DNA from: Gonapodya prolifera JEL478
Taxonomy: Eukaryota > Monoblepharomycota > Monoblepharidomycetes > Monoblepharidales > Gonapodyaceae
NCBI GenBank assembly: GCA_001574975.1
Contig: KQ965733.1
Coordinates: forward strand, 3,012 to 67,011
Direction: 5' to 3'
Length of the DNA: 64,000 bases
Both the position numbers and the translations under genes were made by a program. Shown here piece by piece: positions 1 to 11,721 of the stretch. Below the pieces are notes generated by a model that had not been told where the DNA came from, made no database searches, and saw nothing but the letters and a program-made list of their open reading frames with translations. Each line of letters opens with the position of its first letter. Position 1 is the first letter of the stretch.

Positions 1-59
1 AACTACTTGGATTGCTTGCAACTTATGAGACCTTCAGTTTACATTGGAGATATTACATC

Positions 60-1228
60 ATATATACAATGCAACACAGTTGAAACATGCTCTTGCTTGC
101 CGCGGACCAATGTGGAAGGTTGCCAGGAGCATAGTATTCACAGGGTTGTGCTCCTCCTCAACAAACCTTTGATTTTTGCGCAACCATCTCTTCACCATGG
201 CAAATGAATTCTCAACCTGTTCATGCCACGTTATATCACTGTCAAATGTGAAACTTCAATACATTGAGACTCACCAGGGAGAAATCAGGGCTATATGGGG
301 GGAGGAACTCCATACGGCATCCAGCTGCTTCAACTGCATCACAAATGTCCTGACGCTTGTGAATGATTGCGTTGTCCATCACAATGACGGAACAGTGCCC
401 AGGGAAGGGATTCATGTTGGGAAGCTGGCTGACGCAATGTAAAAAAAAAAAAAGGGTCGGAACTTTCCAACGACCCACTTACCAGTGATTGGTTGAAGAA
501 CTCCAGTACATCATCTGCACACAAAGGACCCTCCTGTATGGACGTGGCGACGTACCCATTTGTGCCGAGTGCCGCTGCAACAGAATACTGTGTTCCCCAT
601 ACAAAGAAACTTAAGACAGTTGCCTGCAGTCCTGATGGTGCCCTTCCATATTTCCTGATGAGCGTCCTGCGATTGTATGCTGATTTGTCATAGAAGACGA
701 GTTGATCCTTCATGTATTGGGACATGTGCAGGACAAAATCCATCCTTGCCTCTTGAGTTATGCTCCCTCGCCCTCCGAGACAGTTCCTTCAATGAATAGC
801 CCATCCAACCAATTTCCCAGCAAAGCGTAGAGGGAGAGTAATCCAAGTCTGGAAAGAACTCACAAAGGCTATCCATAAGCTTGTAGAGATACATGTCAGG
901 TGTAGCATCAATGAGCAATCGCAGAACCTCAATAAAATGACAAATCAGAACTCACTTATCCCTTACAATCATAACATCACTTACTTCACGTTTGTCCTCC
1001 TTCAACTTTGGTCACCATCCTCGTGGTCCCTCACAAGGCAGGAAAACGTCTCCATACTCCAAAAAGTTCCTAACCCAACGCTTCATGCTACTCCTGCTGA
1101 CCATGAAGCTTTCAGCAATATTCTCAACCGCTTGGCCGTCCATATGCGCATAAACAACCCTCCATTGCAGAGCAGCAGGCAATGTATTGGGCATTCTGGA
1201 CTGCCACCAGTTGGACCACATAAGCACT
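60..1228 (-). mobile_element. Tc1/mariner-IS630-like DNA transposon, DDE_3 transposase with introns
   Basis: The minus strand encodes a transposase in several exons. An N-terminal helix-turn-helix lies at about 1228-1020 (residues like ENIAESFMVSRSSMKRW). The catalytic part follows: a first acidic site in the context LVFYDKSAYNRRTL (about 700-660), a second in VIVMDNAIIHKRQD (about 400-355), then PPYSPDF, and after a short intron (about 285-220) the third acidic residue in VENSFAMVKRWLRKN. This is the order of the DDE_3 endonuclease family. An intron carrying a T-run (about 482-430) separates QSLVS from QLPNMN. Near 745 the frame changes between the exon ending in REHNSR and the one reading MDFVLHMSQYMK, so the copy is either broken by an indel or has an intron I cannot place. 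I found no terminal inverted repeats; the left end may lie outside the window. Confidence 0.8.
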
Positions 1229-1639
1229 CACCAATGCAACCACCAAACCCAGTCAAACAACTCACATGCACGCCCTGTAGTGAAATTGTTCCTTTCTGCC
1301 TGGGAATTGGCTCCAAATTGCCCTGGGGGAGGAGGAAATGAGTCTCCGCCGTGGGACCCCACTGGTGGAAAAAGTCATCATAGCCGCGACGGGACTCACT
1401 GAATTACAATTGCACAGATTCAGCAATTGCAATACTGCAAAGATTGTTGCGGGATGGTGGGTGGGGCAGGCAGGGTGATCCTCTGAACTGGAAAAGTTTT
1501 ATGTGCGGCTGACACAATTTTTGGGCCAGGCTCTTATATTATGCAACTAACTGTAATGAGCCACTCAGCTGCCTTGGATGTAATATTGCAAAAGCTGCTG
1601 GGCTACCATTTTATCATGCACCAAGAGAAAAAAGACTGA

Positions 1640-2695
1640 ACCTAGTGCAAGGGCACACCTTGACATTTGGGGTGTGACTGAAGGACTTCACAGAGAAAGA
1701 TATATTCTGCTTTTAATTGATGAAGGAACTTCAGCAATTCATATTAAGACTTTGACAGCAAAGTCAGGTGCTGAACCCAAAATTAGAGAGTACAAATTGA
1801 GAATGGAAAAACAGTATCCTGGCTTTATATTGAAGAAACTACAAAGTGCCAATGCAAAAGAGATTTTAAAGTCAAACTCCATGCAAGCATGGATGAAAGC
1901 AAATGGTATTGAAGATGAAAAGAGTCCACCTGTCACCCAGCCAGCTGGGGACAGCCACACATGTGGCCACAGCAGTGGGCGAGTGTGGCGCAGCAATGGG
2001 CGAGTGTGACCACAGTAGGCCATAGTAGTGATATATAAGCACACCTGCAGGACAGACTGCACGTTTGGTGTCGCGGTCCACAGGTGAGACTATCTGAGAC
2101 CCTCACATGTATCACATACTCATACATCATTGCGGTCCTGCAGCACACAGGTTTTGCATAGGTCTCCTAGGTTGGGTAACACCACCCCACACACCTGAGC
2201 TTAATAGTAAAGAGAAAATGACACTGACAGTGATGTTTGAGATCTAAACCATGGTGGAGATGACAATGACAGTGATTCTGATTCTGATTCCAATGATGAT
2301 GAAAGTGATGATGGTGGAGATGAAGATAATGGGCCTCCAAAAAGGCCTACTCCTGAGACAGAAGTTAAGCCAAAGGAGCATGAGGGAAGGCTTCAGCTTA
2401 AGCCTGCACTAAAATCAAAAATTCCAAAGCCAACTGGTTTGGGTCCAACTGTTTCAACCAGATTACGTTCTCTTCAGAACCAAGAGTTGAGGATATCACC
2501 TGAGCCACCTAGCCCTTTGATTGTGGGTGCACCACCACCATCTCCAGCTTCATCTGAAGAGAAAGCAGAGTCTCCAGATCCCATAACTGATGCAAGATTT
2601 AATCCAGAGACACCACAGAGGCAGAGAGGGCCTGGAGACAGGGGGAGTAAGGATGATTCAGGGTCACCAGACCCCTTGGTGATGTATTTTTGAAG
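1640..2695 (+). mobile_element. Ty1/copia-like retrotransposon fossil (integrase and linker remnants)
   Basis: About 1674-1950 reads as part of a copia-type integrase core, judged from the LLLID-type start and the KEYK/NGI-like pattern. About 2240-2690 reads as the acidic, proline- and serine-rich linker that in copia polyproteins lies between integrase and reverse transcriptase. A stretch at about 1990-2200 between them has no coding character of this family and could be an LTR-like or other insertion. No reverse transcriptase, RNase H or paired LTRs are visible. The copy is a fragment with several breaks. Its age cannot be set without an intact relative; the still readable protein suggests it is not very ancient. 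Confidence 0.6.
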
Positions 2696-4421
2696 GTGCG
2701 CAGATACCTCTCCCTATGTATCCTTTTGATTTTTGGAAAAAGTGGAGAGAGGATATATATGTATTCCTTAGAACTGTCTATCCCCAATGTGCAGAACAGG
2801 ACTCCTGGGGTAAACCTAAACTAGATTTGCTAACTTTCTGAATACACATGTATCCAATTGGTCAACTGATTATGGTAGCCTTACATCATTTCACAGGTGC
2901 ATCTTGCATCAATTTAAGGGGTGGGTGGGGGGTGTAAAAAACGTGACAGATAGATCAATTTTCTTGCCAATTGCTGAAAACAGTCCCCAATCAACCACCA
3001 AAATGCAATTCTCCAGAGGATATTGGTAGATACGCAATGCCATTTTGACCAAACGTCACCTCCTGCATCAACCAGAACAGAAAGCCACGTGTAATGACCT
3101 TTTTGCCCCCCNCCCTCCAACCAGTTCAGACGAGCCTTTCCATCAGAGGGAAATGCAATTCTCAATTCTCCTGACTATACAAGTCTATTCAAATTTTCAT
3201 TTTGGCACTCTAATCCCTTGTCACATTTTGATTGGGCTTTGAAGCCACAAAAGTTGTGCCGCCATTTGCCCCACATTATCCCAGACACCTGCCTTAACAG
3301 TTTCCACCATGTTTCTCATCTCATTTATTCTGGTAAGAGGGCTCTGAAGGTTTTTGTAAGGTATTATTGAACTCCAAGATGATCACAGAACATTTGTGAG
3401 TTGTGCTGACAAATTCTGTCTCAATCTGCAAGAACATGAAACGCTGAAGGAAATCTGGTTGTTCTCATAACTTCCTGATAGGCACTGCCACTCAATCCCT
3501 TTTGGATGATTGCTCTAGCCTGTTGATAGTATGCACTGTTTCACTATTGTGAGACAGATGGGAAGAAGAAATTTTGGTGGAAGAAGTAAGAACAAGAGGG
3601 ATGTGGTGGCAACCTTGTTGTGCATTGAGACTTTGACTGAAGGTATGCTGTTAACCTTCCTTCCATCCCTTGCTTATTTATCTCTATGTCAAAACTCTTC
3701 AAACCACCATTGCCTCTCCTCTACTCCCCCTTACTTCAATAATCCACCACCAACAGTCCTGCATAACCAGCATTGCTGAAGAGTTGTACAATTCCCTTCC
3801 TTGGTTCAAGCAGGTGTGGTGCTGATGCTGTTTAGGAAAAAAAATTGTTGATATTAGTGGTGACCCACACCATTGCTTGCCTGTTTTGGTTTCTGCAGAG
3901 ATATCTCACCCATCCATTCATCTTGGACACTCACACAGAGGGGCAATGGGTACATGATACCTTAATGCAAGCCTGGTAGTTGTCAGTCATCCAGGGTGTT
4001 ACAGGGACAGCAGTCAAAAAACTTTGTGCAACAATCAACACCAGTGATACACCTGTGTAGGGTTCAGCACCCCATAAAACAGAATGATGTTCCCCAAGGT
4101 TAAAACCACCATCCACACTTCCACCCTGCAAATAGTCCCTGTTGCCAGTTTTGAAGCACACCAACAACAGACAAAACAAAACAAAACAATCATCACATTG
4201 TACAAGAATTTTAGAGAAACATGAAACAATGATGTGACATTATTTGGTGAGTAACTTCAGAATGTGGGGGGTGTTACATCATTATGACATACCAAAGTAG
4301 CTGTACACCAAGCCTCTTTGGGTGTCAATTTTCTTGTTGATTGTATCACAGGACCTTGTCCAGGTGATCAATTGCTTCTGGGCTAATGTCGCCCTGGTTG
4401 TCAGCATTATAGAACTGATGA
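2696..4421. other. Gene-poor stretch, no gene recognised
   Basis: No ORF here shows a recognisable domain or a convincing exon chain. The longest open frames (3531-3779 plus, 3931-4179 minus) have no family signature I know. The block is more AT-rich than the genes to its right and follows two transposon remnants, so decayed mobile DNA is likely but not shown. One ambiguous base lies at 3112 next to a C-run. Confidence 0.5.
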
Positions 4422-6537
4422 TTACAACAAAATTTGAATTACTTTGCTACTCAATCGCACTCCTTCAACCACAATCCATATCACAGATGCTTCCGCCACC
4501 CACAAAAATAAAGTGCTACTTTGAAACGGGCGTAAGCCCAAAACTACCCCAGTTTGTTGTGCACTGTAAAGAAACGCTTGTGCACAAAAAGCTTGAAGGG
4601 GGGCTGTGAAAACGTCTGCGACAAGGGAAGCTACGAGTTTGTTTGCGAGGTCAGCTTGAACTGAACCTAGAGTACGAAACAACCGTGGCTTCTGATGCTT
4701 GGTCGATGGCTCAGACAATCGGTACGACACCAGTTCAAAGTCTGGGCTTTCGTTCGTGTAAAGAAAATGTGATAGGACTTCCATTGCAGTACCAGGGTGG
4801 TACACAGACGTGGTTCCAAAACGTTCCAAAGCGTACGATTTGAAGTAGTCCCGAACTGTTGTGAGCGCCGTCCATGCAATAAGTCCAGACAGAATCTCCG
4901 ACTCTGCTTCGTTGGAGAACAGAAGTCGTTCGAATCCTTCCAGTAATACAAACAGGACTCCCCGCGGACTTTGAACTCTCCCGGCAACAATCAGATGTGT
5001 TGTGCGGTGTATTGGATAAAGGACCACTGGAATGAGGAGTGTTTGTGATCGATTCTCATTTTTATTCCTGCAAGGGTAAACTTACTCAAGTAGCCCAACG
5101 AGCGGATGGACAGCGTCCTCGTCCACTCCAGCAATGATGGCCATTTATGAGCTGAGCCGATCTCAACTTTCTTCCACTGCGTTCTCCTCCTTGAAATGCC
5201 ATTTTCTGTGTTCTCAACTACGATGGCCATTGAAGGGCGTCTGGAATGAAAAGACACGCTCCTTTCGCGAAAACGGCTCTCAGTCGCTGTGAACTCGGCG
5301 GGTGGAAGACTTTGTAACGTGGTGACAGATATTGTCATCCGAGGCGTTATGTTCTGTGTTGAGACAGGCGTTATCCGAAGGGTTGCTGGTTCAATGGGGT
5401 TGGATGGCGGGGAAACGGCAGAGGCTGCTGCTGATACAGCATTACCTCCTACAGGACTACGACCGAGGCGTCGACTCTCCTCCGCTCCCAATGATTGAGA
5501 TTGGCGGGAGGTGGGAATCAATCGTTGGACTTGGGGGGAAACCCTTGGCCGTGGGGCAAACCGGACGTCAAGAGTACGTCCATTAGATTGAGCAATCGTC
5601 GATTCATCTGCTGCATCATCAACGTGGCGAAGTCTTAGATTTTGACCGCCAACGGGACCATCGCTATGTGCCTGACCATCGGCTTCCACTCGAGGAGATT
5701 CGACACGAACAAAGTCAAATACTGGGGGCTCTGCCGCAACGGCTACACTGTTGACGAGAGGCGGAAGACTAACAGAAGTGACTGCAGAATGTTCACTGCT
5801 TTCCATTTCCACTCCCTGTTCCACAATTCGGGCAGGTGGCACTGGGGAAAAGAGACGTTGTGAGACATTCACCAGCAAGGTAGCGATACATCATCACCCA
5901 TACCATGCAGTGTGGTCCTCCAGACCCCAATGCGAGGTCGGAGGGTCAGTTTGGACCATTTCAGAAAAAGAACCTCACATTTTCGAGCGAGAGCGTCAAA
6001 TGCGCGACGAATTCCCCATTCACTAAGCTGACTCGTAACGCTGAGCGCAGCGTGGAACAAAATTGCGAGTCCGAGGGAAGTAGAGTCCAGAGTCGCATCC
6101 AACTGCGGGTCGAAAGACAAAAGTGAATCTCCTTGCTTCGGATGGTGCGCCATCGCAGTACCAAACAAAATGGCCGATATTGAAGCACCGACGTGAGATG
6201 GTGCAAAGTTGGTTCTGCTCCTCATTCGGGCCAACGAGAAAGGATAACCGAAGACGACGGCATAAAATCCGGACAGTGATACGAGCGCCGTAGAGCCAAT
6301 CATAATTTCTAGCGCCGCCGATATCTCTCGTCTCTTGGCACGTCGTTCTCGCCTCAAGAACCATCTACCGACCTTGGTCAAGAGAGAAGGAGAATCGGAA
6401 GGCCCGTCGAAGGACTTGACGGTAGAGCATGATGCACGCTCGTGGCTGCCGTCTGGGACGCCCAAAGGATAGCCCAATCTGCAATGCCAACAAGTTGTTA
6501 CCCTGCAACCTTGTATGGCACCGAAGGGAAACAACAA
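4422..6537 (-). CDS. Multi-pass membrane protein, possible degenerate mitochondrial carrier (UGO1/SLC25A46-like)
   Basis: There are three exons on the minus strand. The first (about 6537-5900) holds hydrophobic segments around EIMIGSTALVSLSGFYAVVF and LGLAILFHAALSV after a basic stretch. The second (to about 5082) is long, hydrophilic and rich in Ser, Pro and Arg, so probably disordered. The third starts after a clear intron (about 5081-5028) and contains YLMVLYPIHRTTHLIVAGRVQ followed by LLEGFERLLF, which loosely recalls the P-x-[DE]-x-x-[KR] plus EG pattern of mitochondrial carriers, and later LVASLVADVFTAPLQ. UGO1/SLC25A46 proteins are divergent outer-membrane carriers with this kind of decay, so that is my guess; an unrelated membrane protein fits equally well. 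The N-terminal start is uncertain. It is divergent from the RANBP9-like gene, about 345 bp away. Confidence 0.4.
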
Positions 6538-6881
6538 ACGGACATGAGCGCGAGATCAGCAGCCTGCGCTACCATACGCAAGCTCGAGCTTATGCACGAA
6601 AACGCGGTTGGTCTGTGTTGGTTCACCCAGAGCCACTTGTATTCAGTTTCGAGTGAAGCTGTGCTGCTGCGGTCAAACGATCGAGGCAAAGGTCAGTCTT
6701 ACTGGCGAAACACGAGCAATCATCTGGACGGTCGCAGAGAGAGAGGACGTGTCTGACGTCGTACTGGTCTTGGCTCAATCGTGGTCTGCAACACCCGTTC
6801 GGCGCGCCGTTCGCACATCACTTTCGCAACGATGCACATGACAACTGGTGCGTCTCCCACAATCCCACCTTCTTTCATTTT

Positions 6882-9281
6882 ATGGTCATGTCATTCGAAT
6901 ATGGCTCCGTCGCGCGTTATTATTATTTCCTGTCGACAGTTACTCGCGGCACATCGCAACAGTCTGCTCCTGGTTCATCCTCGTCCGCTCCCTCTGCGGC
7001 ACCTCCGTCCAGCTCTCCAGCTGTATCCGGTCCTGCTTTGCCTGTAAAGTACCGTATCCCTGAGTATCTTCTTGAAACACCAATAGCGCAGCAAGTCAAT
7101 GAAGGTAGAGTTATTAATGGCGCTCCATCGCAACAAAGCACAAGTTGAGACGTTTGGAAAGACAACGCAACCGGTCAAGGCCACTCTGTACCAGCGGTGC
7201 CTCTTCCCACAGCGTGGAATCCAAAGGACAAGTGCGCCCTTGTGGACTTGTCGCGGATGAACTTGAGGGTAACCTACATTGGTGCGTTGTCGTAAATGTC
7301 TTCCACTAGGTTGAAGTTTCGTATACATCAAGCGTATTGTGCAGGAAGCGGGAAAAGCGACAGCGAGGCGGCATCTGTTCGTGCCAATTGCCCCATGCCT
7401 CCTCAGGCTGGGATTTTCTACTTTGAGGTCGATGTCCTGTCCAAAGGCAGGGACGGGCACATTGGCGTAGGATTTTGCCATCAAAGTGTCTCGACGAACA
7501 GGTTACCTGGTGCGTTGTCACTATCGGCATGAATGGCGAATTGTGTGTTGCGAGCACACTTCTTCTTTGTACGATGTCACTACAGGGTGGGAGCCCAATT
7601 CTTGGGGCTATCATGGAGATGACGGGCACTCATTTGCATGCTCTGGAACTGGCAAAACGTACGGCCCAACGTTTTCCACTGGTGATGTTATCGGGTGCTG
7701 CGTGAACTTCTGGTCGGCGACCGCATTCTACGTCAAGAACGGACAAAGGCTAGAAATCGCATTCCGAGATCTCAAGGGGACCTTGTATCCGATGGTGGGA
7801 ATGCGGACGCCCGGGGAGGTCGTGGAGGTGAACTTTGGACAACGGGCGTTCAAATTTGATATCGATCAGTACTTCAAGGTAAAGCATTTCGCAATAGTTT
7901 ATGTAGCTTGATCCCCACGAGGACCTCCTCGCCGCTTTTGTGGTCTAGGAAGAGAAAGCAAAGCTTTGGACGACAATCCACACGTCACCAATTCCCACCG
8001 CATACCTCCATTCGTCTCGCGACGTCGAGCTTCCAGGCTCATTCCCAACTCCCTTCAATCCCGCGAAGGCGCTCGCCACGTCCAATCTCACTGGGATGAA
8101 CGACCTTGTGCTTTCGTATCTTGTTCATCATGGATATGCAGAGACCGCCGAAGTGTTTGCCAAGGGAATGAAGGGTGAAGAATCTTCGCAAGAGAAAGAA
8201 GTGTCTTCCTTGCCCGCTAATCTCGGACCGGCGGCTCAAGGAATGAGGGAAAGGCAAAGTAGGTTTAAACGCTTCGTTGCAATGCCAGTGAACTGAACAC
8301 GTTCGGGAATTGTGGCATTTGGCAGGAATCCGCGACTTGATATTGGCGGGTGACATCGACTCCGCAATGCAGTTCACCTCGGCGCTGTACCCGCAAGTGT
8401 TGCCCGGGAACCCGGACATTCTGTTCCAGCTCAAGTGTCGCAAGTTCGTAGAGATGATTCGGGACCTGTCCCCAACGAGCTACCACGACACCGACGTCGC
8501 CGTTGGTGACGGTCGTCTTGCAACATCGCCCGATACAGACATGGAAGCCGACCCGTCGCCGACCGGAACGTCAACAGACGACGACGCAATGGAAGTGGAC
8601 GACGAGACGTCGGGGTCCGGAAAAGCTGCGAGCGGTATGTCGAGTGGTGGAATGGTCGGAGGCGGCAAGTTTCGGGCCTCGCGACGGTCTCAGCGCTCTA
8701 AGGGTTCGAAAAGCTCGGCAGGCAAAAAGCGAGCGGCGCCAGCTCGGAGTGCATCGAATGGATCGGCGGGTGTGAATGGAAGTGCGATAGCATCCGATAC
8801 CGACGTTCCGGACAAGGGACTTGCCTCCCTCGGCCTTCTCAAGGAAGCGATGAGGTACGGACAGCAGCTGCATGACGAGTATCGGACGAACGAGAGTGAG
8901 GAAGTGAGGACACAATTGATGGTAAGTGTAGCCCCGAGTCCAAGGACGTCGACGGTGCTAAAGGGTTAAGACCCTGTTCGCAGGAAATTTTCTCGCTCGT
9001 TGCGTATTCAGAACCGCACAAAAGCCCAGTTTCGTACTTGCTGGACATTAGCGGGCGGGAAACTGTGGCTAGTGCCTTGAACAGCGCGATACTTTGTAAG
9101 TCTACTTCAACCATTGCTCCAGTGTTCCCCCCTGACTCTTTCTACAGCTGCGCAGGGTCACTCAACAATGCCTGCGATGGAAAAGATTTACCGACAGTCT
9201 GTCGCATTGGTGAAAGAGTTGGTTGCTCAAGGCGTTGGCGCAGCCTCCTTTGTGAACGTGGGGAAAGATATTCTAACATGA
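6882..9281 (+). CDS. RANBP9/RANBP10-type SPRY-LisH-CTLH protein (Gid1/Vid30 homologue), CTLH E3 ligase scaffold
   Basis: The exon chain encodes a Ser/Pro/Ala-rich N-terminus, then a SPRY domain (about 7200-7880) with family hallmarks: [59 protein letters not shown] and [11 protein letters not shown] LisH motif ([21 protein letters not shown], about 8096-8160), a CTLH region ([16 protein letters not shown]) and a CRA-like C-terminus (about 8820-9281, ending GKDILT) follow. A Ser/Gly/Lys-rich linker (about 8500-8800) separates CTLH and CRA, as in animal RANBP9. Family knowledge: these proteins scaffold the GID/CTLH ubiquitin ligase, which degrades gluconeogenic enzymes in yeast. The first intron leaves phase 1 and joins QQVNE to WNPKDK. 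The start is the first ATG of the open N-terminal frame; a later ATG at 6888 or 6894 would also fit. Confidence 0.9.
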
Positions 9282-9329
9282 ATTGTATAATACATTGTAT
9301 CGTCACGTCATTTGTTTTCGTTTTACACT

Positions 9330-11386
9330 TCATTTCTTTTTCTTCTTGTTCTTCACCTCTTCAGTCGGTTTGATGGAACCGTCGGGTTCGCCCTTGGAAG
9401 ACTTGGCACTTAGGCAATGGTCGTTTCGCTTAAAACGACAGAAACTTTACCTTGCGTTTTGCTTTCGCATGGTCATCAAGTGGGGCGGGAGAGCTCTGCT
9501 GTACTGCGGGATTGGAAGCGAAACTCATTTTAAGTTTGATTTTCAGCTGAGATCCGGATGGAGGGGGTGGCACTGTCGGTTGAACGGTTTGAGAGGGTTG
9601 AGTCGGTCGAATGGATTGGGAGGTTTGAGAGGGTTGAGTGGGTCGAATGGGTTGTGCAGGTGGAGGGGTTTGAGTGGGTCGAATGGGTTGAGGTTGAGGA
9701 GGTTGAGTTGGTCGAAGGGGTTGAACAAGTTGGGAAGGTTGAGAAGGATGGGTGGGAGCAGTCTGAGTGCTTTGAGATGTTGGCGGCTTCTGTTGGGCCG
9801 GGGATGTTCCAGCGGTGAATGGTGAGGAGTTTGCGGAATTATGAGAGATGTGGAGTTTCGGAAAAGTAAATGTCGTGGAAGACTGGGTGTGCGCTTGTCG
9901 CGATGCTGGCGGCGGAGCGGCTTGTGCCTGTACCGGTGCAGCAACACTGGGTGCGGTTGAGGTGGGAGGGGTGTGAGGAAGTGCGCCAGTCAGCTGAGAG
10001 GGCAGCGTTGCGGTGCCACCCGACTTTGCCGTTATTTGCAAAGAAGGCCGGTGACCAAGATAAGATGAATCAACCTGAAATGTGCGGTTTTTAGTGATGG
10101 AGATCAGCCTTTGATTCAAGACCCGAAGGAAAGCGCACACCGAGTAGGGCTCCTGGTCTGAGTTCGCAAACCGCATTTCTAAGTACGGCAGGGTCAAGCG
10201 GCCTGATTTGGGTGACATTGATGTTGTCGCGCATCAGCAGATCTGTGAGCGAGAACACCGCCATTGGCCCTTCCAACTTCAACGGCGGCACGTGCTTTCC
10301 TAGAAAGACGGAGTTTTCGGCTCGTGCAGAGTGGCAGGGACAGAGTTTGCATCGCTTCGGGATGCGATACCTGGCAAGTCCTTGACGTAGGGTTCGTACG
10401 AGTGCGCGTCCACCGACGATGCGAGTGCGGCCGTGGCGTCTCGATCGATGTCCTGCATGACCGCCTGGAGTCCGTGGTGGCGCAGCAGGTCCACCTCCGC
10501 GTTGAGGGCAGTGGGGAACGGCATACTGGGGAAGGAGAGAGCGAAGGGGACCACAGCAACAAAATAACAGCCGCGGTTGAATTTCACAGGTTTGTGGACT
10601 CACCAACCGAGAGTCCAGACATCATTCGAAGATGGCACCAGTGTCTCATAAGTGACTTTGTGGGAAGCAGCTGAAGGGTACAAAGAAATGCAAAGGTCGA
10701 CGCAAGATTTTCGCGGACAGCCACGACAGCTAGAGTTTCCCATGTGCACAATGGCTCTGGACGATCTGTAAGGCCTTTCCTCGGTACAAAAACCGAAGTG
10801 GAAGCAGATAGACGAGGCGGTGAGTATCGTGCGTCTGGTATGTCGGCAGAGCAATCACTTCATGACGCTGTCGTACTATATTTGATCAGGTTGCGGTGAC
10901 TGATTGAAGGTCTTGTTCGGTGCCAGGGGGTGCGTGTCGTGTGCTGCTGCATGGTGAGTATGAAGGTGTTCACGTCTTCTTCGAACGCGCGAACGAGATG
11001 CTCACCAGCTTCTTCTGGAAAATCCCACCTAAGAGTGACGTGAACTTACCACGTTGAGCGAGCCACCATGCCAAACAGGAAGCTCGTGCTTCCTTGGATC
11101 CAGGGCCACCTCGGTTCACTGTAATCCAGGACCCGTTTCCAGATGAGGTGTGCTCGTGAAGACGCATGTGTAGGTGAAGCGTAGCTTCTGCAGCGGGGCA
11201 GGAAGACCGAACAGTGGAAGGTGCGATAGACTGCGAGAACCGAAACAGGCGAGGATTACATGATTATGCAGGCACTGTGGGGCCGAGGGAGCAAGGCGAT
11301 ATGACACTTCTGTCTTTGCCGCCGCCTTACCCCAACCTGAGCTTTCTTTGTGCCTCTGTCTCCCTGAGTGTATCGGGTTGTTCCAT
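9330..11386 (-). CDS. Pro/Gln-rich protein with lysine-rich tail, possibly a MED19-like Mediator subunit
   Basis: From the start side the exons read MEQPDTLRETEAQRKLRLG (11386), a part ending in LAWWLAQREEAGEHLVRAFEE (about 11090-10985), an uncertain part (about 10850-10605), then MPFPTALNAEVDLLRHHG (10528 downward), KDLPGKHVPPLKLEGPMAV (about 10390-10250), a long Pro/Gln/Thr-rich region (10090-9520) and, after a last intron, a tail ending KNKKKKK at 9330. The LPG motif, a downstream hydrophobic block with GALLGVRF, and a final Lys run recall Mediator subunit MED19/Rox3, but similarity is weak. The 5' exons (above 10600) may be a separate small gene. One apparent intron (about 11048-11014) is only 35 nt. 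The gene is divergent from ATR across about 335 bp. Confidence 0.4.
9560..9740 (-). repeat. Degenerate coding repeat, units like IRPTQPSQ
   Basis: On the minus strand this stretch encodes repeated Q-P-x-R-P-T-Q-P/T units (QPIRPTQ twice, SIRPTQPSQ and further variants). On the plus strand it appears as runs of GGGTTGAGTGGGTCGAATGG. It expands the disordered region of the Pro/Gln-rich protein. Confidence 0.8.
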
Positions 11387-11721
11387 GTCCGCTGACGAAC
11401 AATATTCCCTAGGTACACACAAATTAGGACCACGAACGTTGGACCTTCTGTTACCGATGCCTCGTTTGGCCCCATAATGGCATTCATTGTTGTAAATTTT
11501 TTTGCACAGTGTTTCAAAGAACAGCGTAGACTGAATTGGAAATTCCGATTCCACGAAGACGTCTTACGACTGTTGGGGGAGGGTCGCTGATTGGAGTGAC
11601 CGCAGTAAATGACGGCCCTAAATCACCTTCACCAGGCCACTGATAATTCATTGATTTGGAATCACCGTACCGACAGCAGCTCTCCGATCCTCAGCGCTTG
11701 GCCCCTCGAGGTGTTTTTGGG

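Noticed and set aside
3931-4179. Minus-strand ORF as a possible transposase
   Set aside because: No catalytic motif or helix-turn-helix is recognisable, so I leave it unassigned.
5332-5863. Several plus-strand open frames within the membrane-protein gene
   Set aside because: They are antisense to a long, compositionally consistent coding exon and show no domain of their own.
9283-9825. A plus-strand open frame with Gly/Leu/Arg-rich repeats
   Set aside because: It is the reverse of the Pro/Gln/Thr repeat coding region on the minus strand.
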